From positions 3,968,001-4,032,000 of the forward strand of contig CP126198.1 of the NCBI GenBank assembly GCA_030272155.1: 64,000 bases of DNA. The letters are read 5' to 3'. The stretch is from Tetradesmus obliquus (Eukaryota; Chlorophyta; Chlorophyceae; Sphaeropleales; Scenedesmaceae). Below, one piece after another: positions 1 through 10,316 of this stretch; the first letter of the stretch is position 1, and each line of letters opens with the position of its first letter. The translations under genes were made by a program, and so were the position numbers. The notes under the pieces are model-generated. The model had not been told where the DNA came from and did no database searches. It saw only the letters and a program-made list of their open reading frames with translations.

Positions 1-741
1 GCAACCCTGCCTTTTGACTCACCCAGCCTCCCGATTGACTCCCTTGCCCCTCAAAGTACACCTGTGATGTATGCAGCAGCAATAGGAGTGCATGGACACT
101 CCACTGCTGCACCACATCGCTGCCATGTGCCTACAACGCTAGCAGCAGGAAGTGTGCCTGCGCCCCTACTGCTGCAGCCTCAAATGCTGTCGTCATGTCA
201 TGCTACACTACGCTCAGCATGCAGCATCGACTGAAGCCCACCCTACACTTCAGCAGCTGCCTGCAGAACACAACCACAGCAGCTGCGGCAGCTGTGCACG
301 CGTGCGTGCAAAAACAACCGCAGTCAAAGTCACACGCCATGCATCTGCATGCTGCTGGATGAGTACATCATGCAGCAAAGATGACGCAAGGCGCTGCTTG
401 TAAACAGAGCTCAAGTAGAGGACCATGCATTCCTTCCACTTCCCTGCCTGCCCCCAACCCCAAAGCGGCCGCGTCAAGCAGCAGCAGCAGCAACATTGGC
501 AGCCACACAACCACCACGCAACTGCCAGCTGGCACAGCCAGAAGCGCGGCCAGAGCACTGTTTCCTGCAAGCAGCCAGCATCATCCTCATCCGCCCCAGG
601 CCACTGCTGGCTGCCTGCCTTTCCTGCAAGTCATTGCAGCACCACCGGCTGCCTTCGTCTGCTGCTTGCCTTTGCTGCTGCCTGCCGCACTGCCTGCTGC
701 CCAACCACACGCCTTGAATGCTTTGCCGCCTCTTTTCTCTT
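1..741. other. 3' flank of the translocator gene, no gene seen
   Basis: Downstream of the minus-strand translocator stop at 742-744. It holds scattered CAG/CTG triplets and short open frames on both strands, with no family I recognise and no clear TGTAA signal on the minus strand. It is probably 3' UTR and intergenic DNA. Confidence 0.4.
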
Positions 742-3700
742 TTAGGCGGTCGCAGGCTTGCCGCCGCCTCCTGCCTCGGGCTTCTTGTGCTTGTGCTTGC
801 TGGACAGGTCGGTGTACAGCCAGGTTCCTGCAAGCGCGATGACTGTGCCGACCATGGCCTGCTGCGTCAAGACCTGGTTGAAGAAGAGCACGCTGCTGAA
901 GATAATGACGATGCGCTTGACCACGTTGCACACGCCGTGGCTCACAGGGGACACGCGCTGCAGCGTGTTGAACGCAAACTGGTTGTACAGGTGGTACAGC
1001 AGGCCCACCATGAACAGGTCGCCGTAGAAGCGAGCCTCGCCCACCTGCAGGAAAAGAGCGTGAAAAGGCAAACAGGAAAGAACACAGCATTTGTGAGTTT
1101 TGAAGGCAAATTGGTTGTACAGGTTGTACAGCAGGCCCACCATGAACAGGTCCCCGTATAAGCGAGCCTCGCCCACCTGTACAGCAAAAATGGAGCAAAC
1201 AAAGCAGAGCAGAGAATAGCAGTTGAGTGTTGAAGGCAAACTGGTTTTGCAGGTGGTACAGCAGGCCCACCATGAACAGGTCACCGTAGAAGCGAGCCTC
1301 GCCCACCTGCAGGAAAAGAGCGTGAAAGGCAAACAGGACAGAATACAGCATTTGTGAGTGTCGAACGCAAACTGGTTGTACAAGTGGTACAGCAGGCCCA
1401 CCATGAACAGGTCACCGTAGAAGCGAGCCTCGCCCACCTGCAGGAAAAGAGCGTGAAAAGGCAAACAGGACAGAATACAGCAGATGTGAGTGTTGAAGGC
1501 AAACTGGTTGTACAGGTGGTACAGCAGGCCCACCATGAACAGGTCACCATAGAAGCGAGCCTCGCCCACCTGCAGGACAAGAGCGTGAAAAGGCAAACAG
1601 GACAGAATACAGCATTTGTGAGTGTCGAACGCAAACTGGTTGTACAAGTGGTACAGCAGTCAGATCATGAACAGGTCACCGTAGAAGCGAGCCTCGCCCA
1701 CCTGCAGGAAAAGAGCGTGAAAAGGCAAACATGACAGACTACAGCAGATGTGAGTGTTGAACGCAAACTGGTTGTACAGATGGTCCAGCAGGCCGACCAT
1801 GAACAGGTCTTTGCAACAGCGAGCCTCGCCCACTTGCAGGAAACAGGGTGGCCAAGGATTTGGCGGGAAAGCAGCTGAGCAGAGCAGGGAGCCGCACATT
1901 GCATGTTGCTGATGAAGAGGCTATTAAAACAAATCATGCAACGTACTGGTCGTGTAGAAGCATGTTGGCTCTCATTGCAGAGTGGATCTGTGTTATGAAT
2001 TTCACCTTGCTACTGCTGCTTAGCGACCGGTCTTCGGTTGACTTGTGTGCTGCCAGCACCCACTGCTAATGCTATCTGTGAGATGTGATATGTGGATGTT
2101 ACCCATGTTAGGTGTGCTGCGCACCTTGGCGATGGCAGCTGCTGCGCCAGCCTGAAGCTGGGGGCCTTCCATACCGATGGCAAAGGGCAGGCACACAATC
2201 ATGCTGATGAGCGTGGTGTAGGCGTACACTGCCGTGCTGGACAGCGTCTTGGTCATGGCACTGCACAGCAACACAAATAGAAGCAGACAGCAGTAAGAGG
2301 GCGTCCTTAACGGCGATGCCCGCAGCGCTGTATGTGAGAGTCTGCTCGGCTGACAGACACCATCCCACGGCTGCTGTCCTGCAAGCCTAGGCAGCCTGCA
2401 GCATGCATGCAAACATAGCAAACCGCTTGCTCCTTGCTGTGCATACGAACACACCCTGCAGTCACATCCTACAAACCACGCAATGCACCCCAGTCCTGCA
2501 AGCCGCATCCCGCAAGCTGCATGTTGCCAAGCTGCATGTTGCCAGCCACAACTGCCACTCACACCTTGCCCCAGACCGCCCTAAAGCCGAAGGTCAGGTT
2601 GGAGAGCATCGCGCTGATGAAGCTATCACAGGTCAAGCAATGCTTTTGCATGCATAATGTACACTGCTTTAGCTCTAGCGTATGCAGCATCCTGCAAGCT
2701 GACTGCCACTCACGCCTTGCCCCACACCGCCCTGAAGCCGAAGGTCAGGTTGGAGAGCATCGCGCTGATGAAGCCGGTCCAGTTGAAGGACAGCTCCCCG
2801 GCTGAGGCCAGGCCCACACCAACCATGATGGGCAGCAGAGACAGCATCACGGGCAGGGGCGTGGCCTCACCCAGGATCAGCCTGCGGATTGGAAACAGAG
2901 GCAGCAAACAGCACAGTTGGTGTTGGAAAGACGTGTTGTTATGGGCACCAGCGACAGCATCACGAGCAGGGGCGTGGCCTCACCCAGGATCAGCCTGCAA
3001 TGAGAATCCGGTCAAGCAGCAAGAGGCACAGCATCAGCCACTATGTTGATGTATGGTGTGATGGGCACCAGAGACGGCATCACAGGCAGGTGCGTGGCCT
3101 CACCCAGGAACAGCCTGCAATGGGATTGCGGTCAAGGCAGCAAGAGGCACTGCATCCAGGATCAGGTTGAGTTGTGTGTGGTGAAGGCACCAGTGTGTGC
3201 CTTGGCCACCAGCCACAGCATCACGGGCAGAGGAGTGGCCTCACCCAGGATCAGCCTGCGGTTGGGCAGCGTTTTCAGTACGTCACAGCAATTGCACAGC
3301 ATCAGTCGTCGTGTTGTCTTGCATGGAGAGGGCCCTGCTGCATGAGCGGTGAATGGGGAGCGAGGTCTGCTGCTGCTTGCACGACACGATGCGCAGCAGC
3401 AGGAGCCCTGGAGCCCATGCAGCACAGGCGGTTACCACAAGAAGAAGCAACAGAGCATTCCTGACGCCCGCCTGCTGCTGCTGGTAACTGACATGTACGC
3501 GCCGCACCTGCTGAGGATGACGTTGAAGGCCGGCTCCAGCGTCTTGACGGTGTGCGTGAGGCTGATGGCCACAGCGGCAAAGCTGATGTTGGCTGCGATG
3601 TGCCCGATGGCGTGCATGGTGGCGGGGCCAAAGATCTTGCCAAACTCCTCCTTGCTGATGCCCTGCAGGGAGCAACATAACACAGAAGTAAGGTTGCATA

Positions 3701-5830
3701 CAAAGCTATGGCACCGATCTAGTGCCGAAGATCTTGCGAGCGGTGCCCTGCAGGGAGCAGCAACAGGGAAACAGCATACATCAGGTGCTTGCAGGACATG
3801 CATGTGGCAGTAGCTGCAATGAGTACGCAGGTGTGGTCTTTGCCGCACTCCTCCTTGCTGATGCCCTGCAGGCTGCTTGGGAAAGCAAAACAAAGAAGGC
3901 CACATCCACACCACGGCAACTATGACATCAGCCTGCACGCAGGCCAACGCATGATGCAATACCATGCACGCCAACACTGCAAGGAGCTAACCAACACCAT
4001 GCACAATCATGCAAACTGCCCACCCTGGCTGCACTGCATCAGCTTTCAGCCTGCTCACCCTGCCGAAGGACAGCTGCTTGGCTCCAATGAGGTACACCAG
4101 CGCGCAGTAGGCGGTGCCCACCACCACCCACTGCATCTATATTCAATGTCAAATTTTCAGGTACCACGCTCACAAAAGTAACACACTCACCCTGCCGAAG
4201 GACAGCTGCTTGGCTCCAATGAGGTACACCAGCGCGCAGTAGGCGGTTCCCACCACCACGTGCACCGTGGACACGGTGTAGGGGAAGGGGAAGTACTTGA
4301 AGATGGACTTGTTCAGCAGGTTGAAGTACACGTTGAGCGCATACCTGTTGCAATGTATGGTGATGGAAATGATACACAAGGTATGTTGGTGGTGAAGCAG
4401 CAGAAGCGGCACAGTATGATTAAATGAATTTGTGCCTGAGCAAATGAAACAGAGGTAACGAGAGAGGTGGCAGGAGGTTGATTGTGGCACTACTGTTCAT
4501 TGACCAGCAACAACAAAAAGATTGTCGGCGGCCTGAAAAAGCACGACCATCTCGCTGTTGGCGAACATCAACAGTCATGGAGGCGCATCTGTTAGCATTC
4601 ATCATGCGCAGCACGCACACATCAAACAAACGGTAACGGCAGCACCTCCACTGGCTGTTTATGTTGGCCAACAAGGAGATGGCTTTGCTGGTGGCGTGTG
4701 TGCACTGCGCACGGTGTCTAGTTGCTGTGTCGGTTGAGCCTTGCTGTGTGCTGCACATAGCGCTGCGTCACTTGCCGGCCAGATCCCACTGTTGCGCATC
4801 AATGCTGCTGTCTAAGCATGCTGTCAGATGGTAACTAGGGCTGTGCTGCTGAGAGCATGCTGGCACCAGCACCCAAACTGGCAATCTGTCACTAAGTATA
4901 CGTGGGCATTGGCATTTGTTCAGTCCTGAAACTGCCGTGCTATGCAGCATGGCTGCAGCTGAATGCGTGAAGCATGGTGTGTGTGGTGTGCATGCATGTT
5001 TTCAACAACAGCACAGGGCCCTTCCATTGATCTGCCTGCTGTGTGATAGCTGCATGCGCCCACTACCCTGCAGGTTGCTCCACCGGCCATCATTACAGCC
5101 AGACCAGTGCTGCTGCTGCTGCTGCACGGGAGCTGTGCGCTCGGCCGCCCTGGAACCACAGCTGCTGGGCACGGCTGTCACTGCACATGCTGCTGCTGCC
5201 TGCTGCTGCTGCTGCTGCTGTCGCTGCTGATCCGGCACGCACCAGAGAGCAATGAAGCCCAGAGTGACCGCTGACTTTGCATTCTTCTCGCCAACGAACT
5301 TGGCCACAGTACTGCAGGCGCAAAACACAAGTCAGTTGAGCATGCAGCACGTACTGGCACAGGTCAACAGGATATGCTGCTGCAGCGAAACGCCCTCAAC
5401 AATCAACAGCCAAGCCTGCTAGCAATGCGACATTGAGGGATTTAAGAGCGTTGAAATGCCAGGGATGCGAAGTGATGGTGTGCAAACACTGCCGCAACGT
5501 GACCCACGTCTCGAGAGGGTCGAGTTCCTTAGGAGCGCCAGAGTCGGCTGCGGCCTTGACTGCCACTGGTGCAAACTGCGGCTGCTCAAACTGAGGAATC
5601 CTGCTGGTCTGCAGTGGCCTGATCAGGCCGGGGGCCACCAAGGGGCGAGCCAGCCTCTGCAGAGTCGCAACCAGGATCCCAGTGAGACCGTGCACGGTGT
5701 GCAGCCAAACCCACAGTACTGCGTTCTAAGTATCGTATCATTAAACATTTATATATTTTGTCACCTGCGTTGGCCGGCTGCTGGACAGGCTGGCCAGCCT
5801 GGTGTTGCATGCCGAGAGAGCGGACGCCAT
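742..5830 (-). CDS. Plastid triose-phosphate/phosphate translocator (pPT family)
   Basis: Inner-envelope antiporter of the drug/metabolite-transporter superfamily. The family exchanges triose phosphates or related phosphorylated C3 compounds for phosphate. Eight exons give 399 aa: 5765-5830, 5508-5656, 5243-5311, 4191-4344, 3508-3662, 2714-2881, 2125-2260, 742-1044; all junctions are GT-AG and in phase. The start ATG (5828-5830) opens an Ala/Ser/Arg-rich transit-peptide-like leader (MASALSACNTRLASLSSS). Family motifs follow in order: YFPFPYTVS, SFAAVAISLTHTVKTLEPAF (about residues 173-192), LSFNWTGFISAMLSN, VYAYTTLIS, YHLYNQ, and the double-basic substrate-binding pair KR (about 342-343) in CNVVKRIV. 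The wording resembles TPT more than the PEP or hexose-phosphate branches. The substrate is inferred. Introns 4 to 7 are full of partial copies of the neighbouring exons. Confidence 0.9.
1045..1850 (-). repeat. Six tandem copies of the translocator exon 8 acceptor edge
   Basis: Intron 7 contains six further copies of the first about 80 bases of exon 8 (reading VGEARFYGDLFMVGLLYHLY) with the preceding pyrimidine tract. Exon starts lie at 1176, 1306, 1437, 1569, 1701 and 1833, against 1044 for the real exon, so the period is 130-132 bp. All but the most distal keep an AG acceptor in CTGCAG or CTGTACAG context; at 1833 CAG has become CAA. No copy carries a clear donor. Minus-strand reading stays open across 742-1647, with two copies out of frame where the unit is 130 and 131 bp. 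Confidence 0.9.
2564..2632 (-). repeat. Copy of the translocator exon 6 donor edge
   Basis: Near-identical copy of the 3' end of exon 6 (LSNLTFGFRAVWGKA region), including the splice-donor context, lying in intron 6 about 150 bp from the genuine edge at 2714. Confidence 0.8.
2945..3265 (-). repeat. Three copies of the translocator exon 6 acceptor edge
   Basis: Intron 5 carries three diverged copies of the first about 55 bases of exon 6 (LILGEATPLPVMLSL) with the adjoining intron end, at about 2945-2998, 3062-3118 and 3206-3262. Spacing is about 115-145 bp. The AG acceptor is retained in each. Confidence 0.8.
3722..3873 (-). repeat. Degenerate copies of the translocator exon 5 acceptor edge
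   Basis: Two partial copies of the start of exon 5 (GISKEEFGKIFG) with CCCTGCAG-type acceptors lie upstream in intron 4, at about 3722-3755 (badly decayed) and 3838-3873. The genuine exon starts at 3662. Confidence 0.7.
4056..4131 (-). repeat. Copy of the translocator exon 4 donor edge
   Basis: About 75 bases at the 3' end of exon 4 (GTAYCALVYLIGAKQLSFGR) are repeated in intron 4 exactly 132 bp from the genuine edge. The copy is nearly perfect and so probably recent. Confidence 0.85.
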
Positions 5831-7244
5831 TTTGTCTGTTGCTGCTGCAAACAAGCCTGATCTAGATTCCCCGAAAGCACTGTGATCACACGCTGAAGTC
5901 TGGACAGAGTTTGACGGCACTGGGTGGTGTCCGGCCGAAAAAAAGACCTAGCGACTGCTGGCACACTGTTTGCACGAAACAGCACGGGTACTGACTTTCA
6001 AGCACCTGAACAATCGCAGATCAGGCCCGGACACGCTGGATTTGCGACACGCAACCAAACCCCAATCAGGGCGTTACAGCTGATTTGAGTTGGATGTTTG
6101 CAGGCTTTGAGGTGTTGGTGGTATCGAACATCATACTATCGTCGTGTCTGGCGTGCCTGCATGCCAACCCTTCAGTTGCTCAACAACAGACCTGCTGCCA
6201 ACAGCTCGAACGTGCTTGCAGCAGTCGATTGCAACAGCATGCGCGTGAAGGCCCAGATGATGGTTTTTAATAGCCAGATCTTTGTTTTGAACAAGCACAC
6301 AACGTATTATTACAGCCAACACAGCAGGTGCTGCTGGCACTACGCATGCAGGCAGCTTATGCGGCGATTACATGCTTCAAACTGGTTGCTTTCTGACAGT
6401 CAGGTTCTTCCATGCCTACTCTAGTTCATCAAGTCATAGCTAACACCAAATGAGCCGGGAGGAGCAGCAGCAACATGAGCATATTATGCGCTGTTAAGGC
6501 ACCTGTGTGCCTCAATGGGCCTGGACACCTTGGACAACAGCAGCGCAGCCGCGGCTGCATGACTCATCAAGCAGCAATGCAGATCCTGGATGGATCAGCA
6601 ATCAAAGGACAAGCTGCATGAGCATCTGATCACCGCAGCATGGAGGAATACTGCATGCAGCAATGCCAGCATAGCAAAGTTCTGCACTGCAGAAGGGTTG
6701 TTGCTGCAGCCAAGCCAGCAGCACAAGCACAGCACATCATCAGCACAGCACACCAATTGCACTCGACAGGATCCTAGCCCTGCTTGTTGCTTGTCATGGA
6801 TGCAGCAGCTATGCACAAACTGACCACCCTGCATCTCTCTCGCAACACGAGCATCCAATGGCACATCACTCGCCCTGCGGCCTGGCAGCCCTACGCAGCT
6901 TCCCTCAACACACAAAAAGCTGCTGTGATCGCTAGCGCTAGCGCCAGCTGCTGGCTGTCACTGCCGCATTGCTGCGGCAGCAGAGTTCAGAACTTGCTGG
7001 ACACCACCCTGACAACCCCTTGTTGGCACAACCCCGTGCCTTGCAGCTGCAGCAGAACCAGCACAACGTTGTGCTGCTGCAAATGCGGGTGGCTGCCTAG
7101 ATGGACCATCTTCAACCACTCACTGGCCGGCGTAGCACGCACATCACTACGCCGACAAACCCCAACACAACTTGACTGGGCTTGTACAGCCAGCGCTTTG
7201 CTGAAGCACGCCCATTATTGACACACCCACTCGCACATCAGCGC
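5831..7244. other. Intergenic: translocator promoter side and CofD-like 3' side
   Basis: No conserved coding region was found. TTACA on the plus strand at 6310-6314 (TGTAA on the minus strand) is a candidate poly(A) signal for the CofD-like gene. The part next to 5830 should hold the translocator promoter, but I see no convincing TATA box. Confidence 0.4.
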
Positions 7245-7352
7245 TCACTCCATGCTGCTGCTCACGCGCCTGTTGTCCAGCGTGCCCACCAGCACTCCTG
7301 TCCCCACCAGCAGCTGCCCAATCGCCAGCACCAGCTCCTCACTCTCAAACCC
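7245..7352 (-). repeat. Extra copy of the CofD-like gene's terminal coding segment
   Basis: Closely matches 7481-7590, the last about 36 codons of the CofD-like gene including the in-frame TGA, but lies about 240 bp beyond the genuine stop. It is therefore a 3' tandem duplicate, probably within the 3' UTR. Confidence 0.85.
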
Positions 7353-7480
7353 AACACACTTTAAGCTGTGTTGACACCCATTTCAGAGACGTGCCACCAT
7401 AAAATCTGGAGATTGCCCTGCAGGCTGCAAGCAGCCGGCCAGCACTACACTCAAGCACGAATATCTACACCTCCTTGGGA

Positions 7481-9808
7481 TCAGTCCATGCTGCTGCTGA
7501 CGCGCCTGCTGTCTAATGTCCCCACCAGCACCCCCGTTCCCACCAGCAGCTGCCCGATCGCCAGCACCAGCTCCTCACTCTCAAACCCTACCCGCCCCTC
7601 TGCATCCAGCACAGACCCAACCTCCACCACATGAGATACTCCCAGAAGCTCCAGCGCTGTATGATCTACCTCAATTTCACCACCTCGGGGCACCAGCAGC
7701 GTCGTAACATACGCAGACGGCGGGTTGCGCAGCGGCCCCCGCACTGCTGCAGGGGTTGTTCGGCTGCCAGGTTTAGCGGCTGCTGAGGATGCGGCTAAAC
7801 CTGAGGAGCCTTGCAGGGAGTGAGCGCGGCTGCGGCGGCGGTTGAGGGCATCGGTTATGGCAGTTACGACGTCGCTGGCGCGCATTGGGCCGCCGTGGCT
7901 GCCGCAGCAGGAGGTCTCGCGGTCGTGGCAGCCGTTGAGCAGCAGCACCTGGACGCAGCAGGCACAGACACAACCGGTTTCTTGATATCTGATCCGATGT
8001 GTTGGGTTTGTTGTCGCCAGAACTCCGTGGTCACTTTGCTTGCACACTCCAAGTGCAATATCTCTGTGAACACACAATTCAACTGCAGCAGAAGGAGATG
8101 TGCTGGCGGCACCTTGGGGTTGTTGCTGCGCGCTGCAATGGCCTCTCCCACGCTCTGCATTGATAGTGCATGCTGCTGCCTGACACAGCTGCACACAGCT
8201 ACACACAGCTGCACACAGCTGCACACAGCTAGTTGTGTGCAGCGCTGCACACAGCTGCATGCATGCATCTTGCGCACCTTGGGGATGTCGCTGCGTGCCG
8301 CAATGGCCTCCCCTACGCCGTCCAGGATGAGGGTGGGGCAGATGCTGGTGTACAGCGAGCCCATGCCGTACACCACAGCGTCGGACCGCTGCACATCCTG
8401 CGGCAGCAGCAGCAGCAGCAGCAGGACCGCAGTCGAATCAATGGCAGATATGCATTCCAGGCACTTCCATGAGAGGCTGCAACGACGCCACTGCAACCAC
8501 ACATAGCAGCAAACACCATACAGTCCGCCAACGACGGCTGCAGTTCTGCCACAGCACAGCACATGTGCACGTACCTGTAGTATGCGCGGGTTTGGCTGCG
8601 GTGCCACCTCATGAACCTGGCCGGTGCCCTCGCGCGGCAGGTAGCTTCGGGCTTTGCGGCTTCATGCTGGCTTTGTGTGAGTCACAAAAGCCATACGACC
8701 CTCGCAGATCACATTCCAGCCATGCTACGCACTCACAACAATGCAATGCAGCAGCCCACACGCCAACCGCTGCCAGCCACCCACCTGCAGTATGCGTGGG
8801 TTGGGCTGCGGCGCCACCTCATGCTCCTGCCCGGTGCCCTCGCGTGACAGGTAGAACACGCGCCGGATGGGTGAGGGCAGCGGCTCGTAGTGGCGGCTCT
8901 TGTCTACTTGGGATGGGCCTGCACAGAGCACACAACACAGCGCAGCACATAGACAGGTAGATGAGGTTCCATGTGCTGCTATGCCACAGCGACAGAGTGT
9001 GCAGGAGCAGCAGCAGCAGGAAATATCATGGATGCCGGATCTTGCGGCATGCCACATGCCCTACGCGTGTCCTACCAGGTGATATGTGTGTGCAAATTGC
9101 ATCAAAGTGTTGGTGAAGGAGTCAAGGTACAGCTGTGCTTGCTTGAAACCAGCCAGCACCCTCACCTGCGGCCTCAGGCCCTGCAGCCACGTCCGGGTGG
9201 CTGATGTTATTCTGCCCCCGTATGACAGTGCCGTCCTCCAGCTCAGCACCCAGCGTGATGACCTCCTCAGTGCAAAAAAAGCATCACCACAGCCGTGCTG
9301 CGCAGCACGCTTCACCTGTGGCCTGCGAGCCTGCCTTCATTTGTATGGCTGATGTCTTTCTGCTCCGCTTGACAGTGCAGTCAATGTGCAACAACTGGAT
9401 AGCAGCACTACCTGCCTTACCTGCGGCCTCAGGCCCTGCAGCCACGTCCGGGTGGCTGATGTTGTTCTGCCCCCGCATGACCGTGCCTCCGTACTTAACA
9501 AAACACCAGCAATTGCCTGTAAACCGTCCTAGGTTCCTAACCTGCGGCCTCAGGCCCCGCTGCTACGTCCGGGTGGCTGATGTTGTTCTGCCCCCGTATG
9601 ACAGTGCCGTCCTCCAGCTCAGCACCCAGCGTGATGACCTCCTCAGTGCAGATGGCGGGGAGCACGCTGGATCCTTCAGGGATGCGCGCGACGCGGCTGC
9701 AGCAGCAGCAGCAGCAGCAGCAGCAGCGTGTTCAGCGTGATGACCTCCTCAGTGCAGATGGCAGGCAGCACACTGGAACCTTCGGGGATACGAGCGACGC
9801 GGCTACAT

Positions 9809-9857
<49 letters not shown>

Positions 9858-10166
9858 GTGTTCAGCGTCATGACCTCCTCAGTGCAGATGGCGGGCAGCA
9901 CGCTGGAGCCTTCGGGGACGCGCGCAACGCGGCTACAGCTGCAGCAGCAGCAGGAGCAGCAGCAGCAGCAGCAGCGTAATCAAATTGGTGCAGCAGTGTG
10001 CGCTGCAGGTGTGCTGGTGGCGGGCAGCACACTGCTGCCCTCAAAGAAGCGCGCGGCGCGGCTACAGCAGCAGCAGCAGCAGCATCGTGTTTTGAACGGG
10101 GGAAGCCGAGTGTAGTGCAGATGGCCAGCAGCACGCTGCTGCCCTCAGGATGCGCGCGAGGCGGCT

Positions 10167-10202
<36 letters not shown>

Positions 10203-10276
10203 GCAGCATGTTGGAATGGTGTAGCAGTGTACAAATGGCGGGCAGCACGCTGCTGCCTTACAGGATGCATCCACGG

Positions 10277-10316
<40 letters not shown>

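Noticed and set aside
1045..1850. CRISPR-like regularly spaced repeats
   Set aside because: Unit about 131 bp with no unique spacers, the repeat encodes a translocator exon edge, and the host is eukaryotic. They are tandem duplicates.
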